A stretch of 64,000 nt of DNA from Pseudarthrobacter sp. C4D7 (GCF_013359725.1 NZ_JABFMW010000017.1:24556-88555), one strand, 5' to 3'; positions 8,462 to 17,738 are shown, counted from the stretch's first letter. Numbers and translations are program-made. Notes: generated from the letters alone by a model not told the origin.

Positions 8462-9427
8462 TCAGCTGGTGAGGCCCTCGTAATCGACTAGTCGCCGTGC
8501 AGTGGCTTCGTCGAGGATCAGATCGGTGGCAAGCCGGGCGGCGAGCGCTCCGCGCAGCCCGTTGATTTTGGAGACCCCCGACACCACACAGATCCTGCGG
8601 CGCACCTGCCGGAGCTGGGCGAGGGAAGGGCCCGTGGACCGCTCGTTCAGGACGATCCCGTCGGAAGACCCGTCGCCGCGGAAGAACACGGTGGCAACAT
8701 CGCCCACCACGTCGGAGTTGGCCAGGGCGTTGAGGTCCTCCTCGTCGAGGTACCCGCCGGCGTAGACATGGCTGGGGTAGTCGGCATGCACGGATCCGAC
8801 GCCGAAAATGGCAATGCTCATCTTGGCCTGGAGTTCCAGGACGCGCTGAACACTGCGCTCATTCCACATGGCCGTCTTCGTTGCGGCGTGGTCGAAGAAG
8901 GCCGGCACCGGGAACTGCTCCACCCGTGCCCCGTAGGCGCTGCCGAACCTGCGCATGATGTCACTCGCGTAGGTGATTCCCGTGGTGTGCATGTTCCCGG
9001 CGCCGTTGAGCTGGACGATCACGCTGTCGTGGGTGATCTTCCGGGTGAGGTGGCGGCTCACCGCGCTGAGCGTGGACCCCCAGGCCACGCCGATGATGGC
9101 ATTGGAGTCCACCAGGGGCCCGATGGTCCGGGCCGCCTGCATGGCCACCCGGTCCAGGGTTTCGGCCTCGTTCAGGGTCCCCAGGATGGGAACCACGTGG
9201 ACATCCAGGTTGTATCGGCGCCGGATCATGCCCTCCAGTTCGGGGCCGGTGTCCAAGGGATTGCGGATCTGGATCTGCACCAGGCCGGACTCCCGTGCAG
9301 AGGAGAGCAGCCGGGAAACGGTGGACCGGGACGTCCGCAGCTCGCGTGCGATCGCATCCATGGTGAGGTCCTGCAGGTAATACATTTGTGCAGCCCGAAG
9401 GGCCTCCTGGTCACGGGAAAGTGCCAT
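8462..9427 (-). CDS. SorC/DeoR-type sugar-binding transcriptional regulator
   Basis: Transcription factor of the SorC family, 321 residues. The N-terminal helix-turn-helix (about residues 8-55: AAQMYYLQDLTMDAIARELR, then TSRSTVSRLLSSARE) is followed by the sugar-binding domain with IIGVAWGSTLSAVSRHL, GVGSVHADYPSHV and the C-terminal RLATDLILDEATARRL. The ATG at 9427 has a good Shine-Dalgarno (GGAAGTGAG); an upstream in-frame start at 9511 would run into the intergenic operator. It is divergent from glpD-glpF-glpK and upstream of a reductase-hydrolase-glycosyltransferase group. By position it probably regulates glycerol genes, itself or both. This is inference; classical GlpR is a different (DeoR) family. 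Confidence 0.9.
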   Translation of the reverse strand: MALSRDQEALRAAQMYYLQDLTMDAIARELRTSRSTVSRLLSSARESGLVQIQIRNPLDTGPELEGMIRRRYNLDVHVVPILGTLNEAETLDRVAMQAARTIGPLVDSNAIIGVAWGSTLSAVSRHLTRKITHDSVIVQLNGAGNMHTTGITYASDIMRRFGSAYGARVEQFPVPAFFDHAATKTAMWNERSVQRVLELQAKMSIAIFGVGSVHADYPSHVYAGGYLDEEDLNALANSDVVGDVATVFFRGDGSSDGIVLNERSTGPSLAQLRQVRRRICVVSGVSKINGLRGALAARLATDLILDEATARRLVDYEGLTS

Positions 9428-9440
9428 CTCACTTCCGTTC

Positions 9441-9454
9441 TGCACGTTTGTGCA
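9441..9454. promoter_or_regulatory. Candidate operator of the SorC-type regulator (TGCAC-N4-GTGCA)
   Basis: A perfect inverted repeat, TGCAC GTTT GTGCA, lies 14 bases before the regulator start codon and just upstream of a -35-like TTGACT for glpD. Its place between divergent genes fits a binding site that controls both directions. Binding by this protein is inferred only from position and symmetry. Confidence 0.5.
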
Positions 9455-9460
9455 TAGTGC

Positions 9461-9490
9461 TTGACTCCATTTTCCATTTCTCCAAACAAT
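9461..9490 (+). promoter_or_regulatory. Candidate glpD promoter
   Basis: TTGACT (9461-9466) and AACAAT (9485-9490) are separated by 18 bases, a plausible housekeeping promoter reading into glpD. The TGCAC/GTGCA palindrome ends six bases upstream of the -35 box. Confidence 0.45.
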
Positions 9491-9552
9491 AGAGCAGAAC
9501 GGCGGCGCCACCCAGCGGTGACCGCATCACACAAAGCCCCAAGGGAGTCGTT

Positions 9553-11376
9553 TTGGGACCCAAGGATTCATCCGTCCAACCAGCTGCATCTGCGCCCCGG
9601 CCAGCGGCCGAACGCGCGTCCGTCCACAGCCTGCGCCGGCGTCCGCACGCAAAAGTCCTGGTCGTTGGCGGCGGCATCAACGGTGTAGGTACCTTCCGTG
9701 ACCTGGCACTGCAGGGCGTCGACGTCGCCCTCGTGGAGCGCGGCGACTACTGCCAGGGCGCCAGCGGCGCGTCCTCGCACATGATCCACGGCGGTATCCG
9801 CTACCTCGAAAACGGCGAGTTCCGGCTGGTCCGGGAATCCGTCGTCGAGCGCAACCGCCTCCTGAAGATCGCCCCGCACTACGTCAAGCCCCTGCAGACA
9901 ACCATCCCCATCTTCAGCACCTTTTCCGGCATCCTCTCCGCGCCGCTCCGCTTCCTCACCCACAAGCAGCAGGGCAAGCCCAAGGAGCGCGGCGCGTTCC
10001 TCATCAAGGTGGGCCTCAGCCTCTACGATTCGTTTTCCCGCGACGGCGGCACGGTGCCGCGGCACCAGTTCCGCACCCACAAGGCAGCCCTCCAGGAGCT
10101 GCCCGCCCTGAGGTCCGACGTCAAGTACACCGCCACGTACTTCGACGCCTCCGTGCACAACCCCGAACGGCTGACCCTTGACGTCCTCCAGGACGGCGAG
10201 AAGGCAGGACGGGCAGGCAACAGCCAGGGCGCAAGTGCCCAGGGTGACACGGCCCGGGCGAGCAACTACCTGTCGCTGCAGTCCATGTCCCCGGAGCCTA
10301 ACCCGGGAACCGGCCTTGGAAGCACAGTCCGGCTCCGCGATGAACTCACCGGTGAGGAGTTCGACTTCACCGCGGACATCATCGTCAACACCACCGGGGC
10401 GTGGGTGGACCACACCAACGAAGCCATGGGTGCAGCGTCGGCCTTCATGGGCGGCACCAAGGGCTCCCACATCGTGCTGGACCACCAGGGCCTGCTCGAC
10501 GCCTGCCGCGGCCGGGAAATCTTCTTCGAGCACACTGACGGCCGCATCGTCCTGATCTACCCGATGGGTGACCGGGTGCTGGTAGGCACCACGGACGTTG
10601 ACGCGGACATGTCGGAAGATGCCATCTGCACCGATGAAGAGATCCAGTACTTCTTCGACCTGATCGGCCATGTCTTCCCGTCCATCGACGTGACGCCGGA
10701 TGACATCGTCTACACGTTCTCCGGAGTCCGCCCCCTGCCGAGCCATGACGCCACGCAGCCGGGCTTTGTCTCCCGCGACTACCGCATCGAACGCCGGACG
10801 TCGGGTGCCAACGGATCCGGCGCCGCCGTACTGAGCCTGGTGGGCGGAAAGTGGACCACCTTCCGCGCCCTCGCTGAACACATGACCAACGACGTCCTCA
10901 CCGAACTTGGGGTACAGCGGAAGGTGTCGACGGCGCAGCTCCCCATCGGTGGGGGTGCAGCCTTCCCGGCCGACGAGGCAGGCGTGCAGAAGTGGATCAA
11001 GGCCCACATGGGTGCCGGCCGCGACGCAGACCGCACCGCCGGGCTGTTGACCCGCTACGGGACCCGGGCTGAAGCCGTGATCGAGTACCTCGACGCCGAA
11101 CCTGACCAGGTGCTGCGCTCCACCCGGGAACTGAGCGTCCGTGAACTGGTGTTCATGGCCGAGAACGAGCAGGTGGGGCATTTGGTGGATGTCCTCATCC
11201 GGCGCACCTCCCTGGCCTTCCGCGGGCTGGTGACCGGAGAGCTCCTCAACGAGATGGCGGAGGTGCTGGCGGTCCCGCTCAAATGGGACGCCTCGGCGCG
11301 CGCCGCCGAGATCAAGCACGCCCAAGACGTGCTGCAGCGTTTCCACCGCGTGGAAACGCACAGCCTGGTCTCCTAA
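9553..11376 (+). CDS. glpD: Glycerol-3-phosphate dehydrogenase (FAD, quinone-linked)
   Basis: GlpD oxidises glycerol 3-phosphate to dihydroxyacetone phosphate at the membrane and passes electrons to quinone. The FAD-binding motif VVGGGINGVGTFRDLALQG is near residue 37, followed by SGASSHMIHGGIRYLE; the catalytic domain carries GTTDVDADM, and a C-terminal helical domain follows. At 607 residues it is longer than E. coli GlpD (501); part of the excess is a low-complexity insertion around residues 208-255 (KAGRAGNSQGASAQGDTARA onward). The start is TTG at 9553 with AAGGGAG five bases upstream. It leads the operon glpD-glpF-glpK. Confidence 0.94.
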   Translation: MGPKDSSVQPAASAPRPAAERASVHSLRRRPHAKVLVVGGGINGVGTFRDLALQGVDVALVERGDYCQGASGASSHMIHGGIRYLENGEFRLVRESVVERNRLLKIAPHYVKPLQTTIPIFSTFSGILSAPLRFLTHKQQGKPKERGAFLIKVGLSLYDSFSRDGGTVPRHQFRTHKAALQELPALRSDVKYTATYFDASVHNPERLTLDVLQDGEKAGRAGNSQGASAQGDTARASNYLSLQSMSPEPNPGTGLGSTVRLRDELTGEEFDFTADIIVNTTGAWVDHTNEAMGAASAFMGGTKGSHIVLDHQGLLDACRGREIFFEHTDGRIVLIYPMGDRVLVGTTDVDADMSEDAICTDEEIQYFFDLIGHVFPSIDVTPDDIVYTFSGVRPLPSHDATQPGFVSRDYRIERRTSGANGSGAAVLSLVGGKWTTFRALAEHMTNDVLTELGVQRKVSTAQLPIGGGAAFPADEAGVQKWIKAHMGAGRDADRTAGLLTRYGTRAEAVIEYLDAEPDQVLRSTRELSVRELVFMAENEQVGHLVDVLIRRTSLAFRGLVTGELLNEMAEVLAVPLKWDASARAAEIKHAQDVLQRFHRVETHSLVS

Positions 11377-11468
11377 GGGCCGGGCGGCCGGCCGGGGCGC
11401 GCCAGCGTCCCGGCCCCACGGTCCTTCGCCCGCGGGGGACCGACAATTAAACAAAGAAGGAGTCAAAG

Positions 11469-12218
11469 ATGTCTCTAGGAATAGTCTTCCTCTCCGAAGT
11501 CTTTGGCACGGGCATGCTGACCCTGTTGGGTTGCGGCGTCGTTGCCAACGTGGCTTTGCGGGGGACGAAAGGCAACAACGGCGGATTCCTGATGGTCACA
11601 TGGGGGTGGGGTATCGCTGTCTTCTGTGGCGTCTTCGTCGCCGCCAAGTCCGGTGCACACCTGAATCCGGCCGTGACCTTGGGCCTGCTGCTCAACGGCA
11701 AGGCCGAGTACGCCCCGGGAGTCGCTGTTGATTTCGGGACGACGCTGACCTACCTCGGCGGCGAGATGGTGGGCGCTTTCCTCGGTGCCGTGGTCTGTTG
11801 GCTGGCCTACAAGCAGCATTTCGATGACGAGCCCGAACCTGCAGGCAAGCTGGGCACGTTTTCCACCGGCCCGGCCATCCGTTCCACCCCCTGGAACCTG
11901 ATCACCGAGATCGTCGGCACATTCGTCCTGGTCTTCGTGATCCTGACCCTCGGCGGCACCCCCTCGGGCCTTGGCCCGCTCGCCGTGGCGCTGCTCGTGG
12001 TCGGCATCGGCGTTTCGCTCGGCGGCCCCACCGGATACGCCATCAACCCGGCCCGCGACCTCGGACCCCGCATCGCCCACGCAGTGCTTCCCATCAAGGG
12101 CAAAGGCTCCAGTGACTGGAGCTATGCCTGGATTCCGGTGGTCGGCCCGCTGGTCGGCGGCGCCCTCGCCGGCATTGTTGCAAGGATCGTTCCAATCATC
12201 ATCACCGCCGCCGCTTGA
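11469..12218 (+). CDS. glpF: Glycerol uptake facilitator (aquaglyceroporin)
   Basis: MIP-family channel for passive glycerol entry across the cytoplasmic membrane. The 249 residues contain six hydrophobic helices and both half-helix motifs, NPA at 66-68 (AHLNPAVT) and NPARD at 193-197; the Asp after the second NPAR is typical of glycerol rather than water channels. Start ATG at 11469 follows GAAGGAG. It sits 92 bases after glpD and 42 before glpK, so uptake, phosphorylation and oxidation of glycerol are encoded together. Confidence 0.94.
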   Translation: MSLGIVFLSEVFGTGMLTLLGCGVVANVALRGTKGNNGGFLMVTWGWGIAVFCGVFVAAKSGAHLNPAVTLGLLLNGKAEYAPGVAVDFGTTLTYLGGEMVGAFLGAVVCWLAYKQHFDDEPEPAGKLGTFSTGPAIRSTPWNLITEIVGTFVLVFVILTLGGTPSGLGPLAVALLVVGIGVSLGGPTGYAINPARDLGPRIAHAVLPIKGKGSSDWSYAWIPVVGPLVGGALAGIVARIVPIIITAAA

Positions 12219-12260
12219 CCACCCGTCACCCAGATCGAACAACAAGACAAGGACGTCACT

Positions 12261-13775
12261 ATGAACCAGTACGTAATCGCCATCGACCAGGGCACCACCA
12301 GCACCCGCGCCATCATCTTCGACCACAGCGGCGCCATCGTCTCCACCGGCCAGATGGAACACGAGCAGATCTTCCCGCAGGCAGGTTGGGTTGAGCACGA
12401 CGCCGCGGAAATCTGGAACAACACCCGTGAGGTCATTGGCTCTGCCCTGTCAAAGGCGAACCTGACGCGGCACGATATCGCCGCCGTCGGCATCACCAAC
12501 CAGCGCGAGACCGCCGTCGTATGGGACAAGACCACCGGCAAGCCGGTCTACAACGCCATTGTGTGGCAGGACACGCGCACCCAGGACATCGTGGACCAGC
12601 TGGCCAAGGACGGCGGAGCGGACCGCTTCAAACAGAAGGTGGGCCTCCCGCTGGCCACCTACTTCTCCGGCACCAAGATCAAGTGGATCCTGGACAACGT
12701 GGATGGCGCCAGGGAAAAAGCCGAATCCGGGGACCTGGTCTTCGGCAACACCGACGCCTGGGTCCTGTGGAACCTGACCGGCGGTGTCGACGGCGGAGTC
12801 CATGTCACCGACGTCACCAACGCCTCCCGCACCCTGTTCATGGATCTTGAAACCCTGCAGTGGGACGACGAGATCCTGGGCATCTTCGGCGTGCCGCGCA
12901 GCATGATGCCGGAGATCAAGTCCTCCTCCGAGGTATACGGCAACGTCCACAGCTCCCAGCTGCTCCGCGAGACGCCAGTGGCGGGCATCCTGGGCGACCA
13001 GCAGGCCGCAACCTTCGGCCAGGCCGCCTTTGACGCCGGCGAAGCGAAGAACACCTACGGCACCGGCTGCTTCCTCATCTTCAACACGGGCGAAGAAATC
13101 GTCCACTCGAAGAACGGGCTGCTGACCACGGTGGGCTACAAGCTGGGCGACGCCAAACCGCACTACGCCCTGGAAGGATCCATTGCCGTCACCGGCTCGC
13201 TGGTGCAGTGGCTCCGCGACAACCTTGGAATGATCAGCAGCGCCCCGGAGGTGGAAACCCTTGCCGCGTCGGTGAAGGATAACGGCGGCGTGTACATCGT
13301 GCCCGCGTTCTCCGGCCTTTTCGCCCCGTACTGGCGCTCGGACGCCCGTGGTGCGATCGTGGGCCTGACCCGGTTCGTCAACAAGAACCACATCGCCCGG
13401 GCAGCGCTGGAAGCCACCGCGTTCCAGACCCGCGAGGTGCTGGATGCCGTCAACGCAGACTCCGGCGTGCCGCTGAGCGAATTGAAGGTCGACGGCGGCA
13501 TGGTGGCCAACGACGCCCTCATGCAGTTCCAGGCGGACATCCTGGGTGTTCCGGTGATCCGTCCCAAGGTCATCGAAACCACGGCACTGGGTGCTGCCTA
13601 CGCGGCTGGCCTGGCAGTCGGCTTCTGGAAGGACCTGGGCGAGTGCTCGGCCAACTGGTCCGAGGACAAGCGATGGGAACCGCAGATGGAGAAGTCTGAG
13701 CAGGAACGGCAGATGCGGCTCTGGAAGAAGGCGGTCACCAAGTCCATGGAGTGGGTCGACGAGGACGTTCGCTAG
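12261..13775 (+). CDS. glpK: Glycerol kinase
   Basis: GlpK phosphorylates glycerol to glycerol 3-phosphate with ATP, trapping it in the cell for GlpD. The 504-residue product has the FGGY-kinase N-terminal phosphate loop [17 protein letters not shown], the glycerol-contact region [14 protein letters not shown] and [15 protein letters not shown], and the C-terminal ATPase segment [20 protein letters not shown]. It has the usual family length and no missing motif. It ends the glp operon, with a strong terminator 12 bases past the stop. Confidence 0.96.
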   Translation: MNQYVIAIDQGTTSTRAIIFDHSGAIVSTGQMEHEQIFPQAGWVEHDAAEIWNNTREVIGSALSKANLTRHDIAAVGITNQRETAVVWDKTTGKPVYNAIVWQDTRTQDIVDQLAKDGGADRFKQKVGLPLATYFSGTKIKWILDNVDGAREKAESGDLVFGNTDAWVLWNLTGGVDGGVHVTDVTNASRTLFMDLETLQWDDEILGIFGVPRSMMPEIKSSSEVYGNVHSSQLLRETPVAGILGDQQAATFGQAAFDAGEAKNTYGTGCFLIFNTGEEIVHSKNGLLTTVGYKLGDAKPHYALEGSIAVTGSLVQWLRDNLGMISSAPEVETLAASVKDNGGVYIVPAFSGLFAPYWRSDARGAIVGLTRFVNKNHIARAALEATAFQTREVLDAVNADSGVPLSELKVDGGMVANDALMQFQADILGVPVIRPKVIETTALGAAYAAGLAVGFWKDLGECSANWSEDKRWEPQMEKSEQERQMRLWKKAVTKSMEWVDEDVR

Positions 13776-13787
13776 CTGCAGCTTAGG

Positions 13788-13860
13788 TTGAGGAAGGCGG
13801 CCCCTGCCCCGCCCGCTTCGCGGTGCCCACCACACCCGGGCGAGGGGCCGCCTTCCTCAA
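13788..13860 (+). terminator. glpK terminator, 18-bp perfect stem
   Basis: Arms 13788-13805 and 13843-13860 are perfect inverted repeats of 18 bases (TTGAGGAAGGCGGCCCCT and its complement). The 37-base loop can extend the stem through CGCCCG/CGGGCG. There is no U-run, as is common in actinobacterial terminators. It separates glpK from the leuS leader. Confidence 0.7.
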
Positions 13861-13918
13861 CCCTTGTGCGGCCTGTCCCACGTGCGCCGCCTGTTTCCAT
13901 GTCGTGGTGGACACGCGG

Positions 13919-13924
13919 TAAGGT
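13919..13924 (+). promoter_or_regulatory. Candidate -10 box of the leuS leader
   Basis: TAAGGT ends six bases before the ATG of the leader peptide. The same bases (AAGGTG) could instead serve as a Shine-Dalgarno, so the call is ambiguous. The identical hexamer and spacing at metK favour a promoter. Confidence 0.4.
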
Positions 13925-13930
13925 GATGGT

Positions 13931-13957
13931 ATGCGTGCGATCCTCCTGCTTAGCTAG
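13931..13957 (+). CDS. leuS leader peptide MRAILLLS
   Basis: An eight-codon reading frame, ATG at 13931 and TAG at 13955-13957, with one Ile and three consecutive Leu codons (CTC CTG CTT). An intrinsic terminator follows 43 bases downstream, before leuS. A run of cognate codons just ahead of a terminator is the hallmark of ribosome-mediated attenuation: slow translation at Leu codons when Leu-tRNA is scarce would favour read-through into leuS. Classical attenuators of this kind have been predicted for leuS in some Streptomyces. I could not identify the antiterminator helix with confidence; a GCCGC (13957-13961) / GCGGC (13994-13998) pairing is one candidate element. Confidence 0.7.
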   Translation: MRAILLLS

Positions 13958-13999
13958 CCGCCCGGCATCCCGTCCAGACTTCCGGATTGTCGAGCGGCA

Positions 14000-14023
14000 G
14001 CCCCTCCATGGAGAGGGGCTTTT
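14000..14023 (+). terminator. Attenuator terminator of leuS
   Basis: GCCCCTC (14000-14006) pairs with GAGGGGC (14013-14019) around the loop CATGGA, followed directly by TTTT. It lies between the leucine-rich leader peptide and leuS, so it is expected to stop transcription when charged Leu-tRNA is plentiful. The 104 bases between it and leuS contain no other feature I can name. Confidence 0.7.
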
Positions 14024-14123
14024 GTGTGTCCGGGACGAAGTGCGGGCCCGGAGCAGGGGACCGAAGGATCAGGCGCGTCCCGTCCTGATCGGACAAGATC
14101 GAAAAGAATAGAAGAGGCCAGCA

Positions 14124-16652
14124 GTGAGCGTTCAGCCGGAGACAGAGACCGGAACAGCAGCAGCCGTCGCAGGTGCCGCCCCCGAGGAGGGCACCTACAA
14201 TTTCGCCGCCATGGAGGCGAAGTGGCCGCAGGTCTGGGAGGACCTCAAGGTCTTCACCCCGCTCGACGACGGCTCCAAGGAACGCCGCTACGTGCTGGAC
14301 ATGTTCCCCTACCCCTCCGGCGACCTGCACATGGGCCACGCCGAAGCATTCGCGATGGGTGACGTCGTCGCCCGCTACCTGCGCCAGCAGGGCTTCGACG
14401 TGCTGCACCCGATCGGCTGGGACTCCTTCGGCCTGCCCGCCGAGAACGCCGCCATCAAACGCAACGCCCACCCCAGCGAGTGGACCTACGCCAACATCGA
14501 CACCCAGGCCGCGTCCTTCAAGCGGTACGCGATCTCCGCCGACTGGTCCCGCCGGCTGCACACCTCCGACCCGGGGTACTACCGCTGGACGCAGTGGCTG
14601 TTCAAGCGCTTCTACGAGCGCGGCCTGGCGTACCGCAAGAACTCCCCGGTCAACTGGTGCCCCAAGGACCAAACGGTCCTGGCCAACGAGCAGGTGGTGA
14701 ACGGCGCCTGCGAGCGCTGCGGCACCGCCGTGACCAAGAAGTCCCTGAACCAGTGGTACTTCAAGATCACCGACTACGCGGACCGGCTGCTGGACGACAT
14801 GGAGGAACTGCGCGGCCACTGGCCCGAGCGGGTCCTGGCCATGCAGAAGAACTGGATCGGCCGCTCCGAGGGTGCGCACGTCACCTTCGTCGTAGAGGCC
14901 GACGGCGGCAAGCCCGCCAAGGACGTCACCGTCTTCACCACGCGCCCGGACACCCTGTACGGTGCGACGTTCTTCGTGGTCGCCGCAGACGCGCCGATCG
15001 CCGTCGAACTGGTCACCGAGGAACACGCCGCGGCCCTGGACGCCTACCGCGAGCAGGTCAAGGCCCTCTCCGAGATCGAACGCCAGTCCACCGAACGCGA
15101 AAAGACCGGCGTCTTCACCGGCCGCTACGCCATCAACCCGCTGAACGGCGAGAAGCTGCCGGTATGGGCTGCCGACTACGTGCTGGCCGACTACGGCACC
15201 GGCGCCATTATGGCCGTGCCCGCACACGACCAGCGCGACCTGGACTTCGCGAAGACCTTCGACCTGCCGGTCCGGGCCGTCCTGGACACCGGCGAGGAAG
15301 ATCCCGCCGTCTCCGGCACCGCGACCGCCGGCGAGGGCACCCTGATCAACTCCGGGGAGCTGAACGGGCTGCCCAAGGCTGAGGCCATTCCCGCCGCCAT
15401 CACCATCCTGGAGAAGCTGGGAACCGGCGAGAAGTTCGTGAACTTCCGGCTGCGTGACTGGCTGCTGAGCCGTCAGCGGTTCTGGGGCGCCCCCATCCCG
15501 ATCATTCACTGCCCGGACTGCGGCGAGGTCCCGGTCCCGGACGACCAGCTGCCGGTCACCCTGCCGGATGACCTCCGCGGCGAGGACCTGTCTCCGAAGG
15601 GCACCTCCCCGCTGGCCGCCGCCGAGGCCTGGGTCAACGTGGAATGCCCCTCCTGCCACGGCCCGGCAAAGCGCGACACGGACACCATGGACACCTTCGT
15701 GGACTCCTCCTGGTACTTCCTGCGGTTCGTTTCCCCGCAGTACACCGAGGGGCCGTTCGATCCCGCGAAGATCAACGAGTGGATGCCCGTCGGCCAGTAC
15801 GTGGGCGGCGTCGAGCACGCCATCCTGCACCTGCTCTATGCCCGCTTCTTCACCAAGGTCATCCACGACATGGGCCTGATCGAGGCCGACGAGCCCTTCC
15901 GCGCCCTGCTGAACCAGGGCCAGGTCCTCAACGGCGGCAAAGCCATGAGCAAGTCGCTCGGCAACGGCGTGGACCTGGGCGAACAGCTGGACAAGTACGG
16001 CGTCGACGCCGTCCGCCTGACCATGATCTTCGCCTCCCCGCCGGAGGACGACGTCGACTGGGCGGACGTCTCGCCGTCGGGGTCCGCGAAGTTCCTGGCC
16101 CGCGCCTGGCGGCTCGGCCAGGACGTCACCAGTGAGCCCGGCGTTGACTTCGCCGCCGGTGACCGGGCGCTGCGTGCCGTCACGCACCGCACCATCGCCG
16201 ACGCCCAGGCACTGCTGGACGCGAACAAGTTCAACGTCGTGGTGGCCAAGCTCATGGAGCTGGTGAACGCCACCCGCAAAACGATTGACGCCGGCGCCGG
16301 CGCAGCCGATCCCGCAGTCCGCGAAGCCGCCGAGGCAGTGGCCGTCATCCTCAGCCTCTTCGCCCCGTACACCGCCGAGGACATGTGGAACCTGCTGGGC
16401 CACCCTGCGTCGGTTGCCAACGCCGGCTGGCCGGCCCACGACCTTGCCCTGCTGGTCCAGGACACGGTCACCGCCGTCGTCCAGGTACAGGGCAAGGTCC
16501 GCGACCGGCTGGAGGTGTCCCCGGACGTCTCCGAGGACCAGCTGCGCGAGCTGGCCCTCGCATCGGAAAACGTCCAGCGTGCCCTGGACGGCCGTGGCAT
16601 CCGGACAGTCATTGTTCGTGCGCCTAAGCTGGTCAACATCGTTCCGGCCTAG
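14124..16652 (+). CDS. leuS: Leucyl-tRNA synthetase
   Basis: LeuS charges tRNA-Leu with leucine. The 842-residue class I synthetase shows the HIGH-type motif HMGH at residues 69-72 ([10 protein letters not shown]), the CP1 editing domain with [12 protein letters not shown] and [19 protein letters not shown], and the KMSKS-type motif KAMSKS at 606-611, followed by the anticodon-binding domain. The start is GTG at 14124, downstream of an attenuator-type leader. The coding region is rich in C-ending codons, in keeping with a highly expressed gene. It is followed by a short hairpin and a DegV gene. Confidence 0.96.
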   Translation: MSVQPETETGTAAAVAGAAPEEGTYNFAAMEAKWPQVWEDLKVFTPLDDGSKERRYVLDMFPYPSGDLHMGHAEAFAMGDVVARYLRQQGFDVLHPIGWDSFGLPAENAAIKRNAHPSEWTYANIDTQAASFKRYAISADWSRRLHTSDPGYYRWTQWLFKRFYERGLAYRKNSPVNWCPKDQTVLANEQVVNGACERCGTAVTKKSLNQWYFKITDYADRLLDDMEELRGHWPERVLAMQKNWIGRSEGAHVTFVVEADGGKPAKDVTVFTTRPDTLYGATFFVVAADAPIAVELVTEEHAAALDAYREQVKALSEIERQSTEREKTGVFTGRYAINPLNGEKLPVWAADYVLADYGTGAIMAVPAHDQRDLDFAKTFDLPVRAVLDTGEEDPAVSGTATAGEGTLINSGELNGLPKAEAIPAAITILEKLGTGEKFVNFRLRDWLLSRQRFWGAPIPIIHCPDCGEVPVPDDQLPVTLPDDLRGEDLSPKGTSPLAAAEAWVNVECPSCHGPAKRDTDTMDTFVDSSWYFLRFVSPQYTEGPFDPAKINEWMPVGQYVGGVEHAILHLLYARFFTKVIHDMGLIEADEPFRALLNQGQVLNGGKAMSKSLGNGVDLGEQLDKYGVDAVRLTMIFASPPEDDVDWADVSPSGSAKFLARAWRLGQDVTSEPGVDFAAGDRALRAVTHRTIADAQALLDANKFNVVVAKLMELVNATRKTIDAGAGAADPAVREAAEAVAVILSLFAPYTAEDMWNLLGHPASVANAGWPAHDLALLVQDTVTAVVQVQGKVRDRLEVSPDVSEDQLRELALASENVQRALDGRGIRTVIVRAPKLVNIVPA

Positions 16653-16673
16653 TTGTTGTACCCGCAGTGACAG

Positions 16674-16704
16674 AACGGCCGCGGGAATTATTCCGGCGGC
16701 CGTT
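16674..16704 (+). terminator. Hairpin after leuS, possible terminator
   Basis: AACGGCCGC (16674-16682) pairs with GCGGCCGTT (16696-16704), and GGAA/TTCC extends the stem toward the loop after one mismatch. There is no U-tract. It lies 21 bases past the leuS stop and may end or weaken the transcript before the DegV gene. Confidence 0.45.
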
Positions 16705-16739
16705 GCCGGCTAAGCAGGACACCGTTTCCAGGAGGCCCC

Positions 16740-17738
16740 TTGCCAGACAGTAGCGCCGCCGCCTGGCCATGGGTCCGTGCCCGGCTGTCGGGTCTGCGGC
16801 CTGCAGCCCGCCCCGGCGCCAGACGCCCGGGCGGCAGCCCTGCCGGGCGCACCGCCGTCGTCACCGACTCGGCCGCTGCCCTGCCGGCGGACTACGTGTC
16901 CGGACTTCCCCGGGACGGGATCCTGACAGTGACTCCGATGCCCGTTATGGTCGGCGCCGAAATCTACGGTGAGGGCGAAGACGACATCCTGGAGACCATC
17001 GCCGTTGCCTTGGCCGCAGGTACCCCGGTCAAGACCTCCAGACCATCGCCGGGGCAGTTCGAGCAGGCCTACCGGGCCGCCGAACTCCGGGGATACGAAG
17101 GGATCGTTTCGGTCCACATCTCGGGCGGACTCTCCGGCACCGCGGACGCCGCCCGCCTGGCTGCGGCCAAGGTAGGAATCCCGGTGGACGTGGTGGACAC
17201 GGGAACGGTCGGCATGGCGCAGGGCCTGGCCGTCCAGGCAGCGGTGGAAGCAGCGTCAGCCGGCGGCGACCGGTCCGCGGTGGCCGCCGCGGCAGCGGCC
17301 CAGGCGGCACGCACCAAGGTCTTCTTCTACGTGCCCACCCTTGAGCAGTTGCGCCGCGGCGGGCGGATCGGGGCGGCGGCGTCGCTCCTGGGGACGATGC
17401 TCGCCATCAAACCAATCCTGGCGGTCGACGGCGGCAGGATCGTTCCGCTCGAAAAGGTGCGCTCAGGTGCCAGGGCCGTGGCCCGGCTTGAAGAAATCGT
17501 CGTGGCGGAAGCGGAGGCGCATCCCGGCGACTCCGTGGTTCTGGCCGTCCACCACTTCGGCAATCCCGAGGAAGCGGAGAGCCTGGCGGTGCGGCTGGAG
17601 GCGGCCCTTCCACAGTGCCCTCCGGCCCAGATCAGTTCGCTTCCCGCCGTCTTGGCAGCACATGCAGGTCTTGGCGTCCTGGCGGTCATTGTCGGCACGA
17701 TGCCCGGCGGACACGGTGGCGGTGGCGGTCCCGCCTAA
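16740..17738 (+). CDS. DegV family fatty-acid-binding protein
   Basis: DegV proteins bind a fatty acid; in Firmicutes the related FakB subunits present fatty acids to the kinase FakA. The product has 332 residues: a basic N-terminal extension of about 35 residues, then the DegV domain starting TAVVTDSAAALPADYV, with TPVKTSRPSPGQFEQAY, VHISGGLSGTADAARLAA, VVDTGTVGMAQG and FYVPTLEQLRRGGRIG. The TTG start at 16740 is supported by AGGAGG four bases upstream (16730-16735). No FakA-like gene is in the window, so the partner is unknown. Confidence 0.85.
   Translation: MPDSSAAAWPWVRARLSGLRPAARPGARRPGGSPAGRTAVVTDSAAALPADYVSGLPRDGILTVTPMPVMVGAEIYGEGEDDILETIAVALAAGTPVKTSRPSPGQFEQAYRAAELRGYEGIVSVHISGGLSGTADAARLAAAKVGIPVDVVDTGTVGMAQGLAVQAAVEAASAGGDRSAVAAAAAAQAARTKVFFYVPTLEQLRRGGRIGAAASLLGTMLAIKPILAVDGGRIVPLEKVRSGARAVARLEEIVVAEAEAHPGDSVVLAVHHFGNPEEAESLAVRLEAALPQCPPAQISSLPAVLAAHAGLGVLAVIVGTMPGGHGGGGGPA

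Noticed and set aside
9568..11466. A 632-codon open frame antisense to glpD
   Set aside because: Same explanation: codon-bias shadow of glpD with no recognisable protein features.
13950..16439. An 829-codon open frame on the strand opposite leuS
   Set aside because: It mirrors the strong third-position GC of leuS, has no Shine-Dalgarno and its translation shows no family motif. Long antisense frames like this are expected in high-GC genes.
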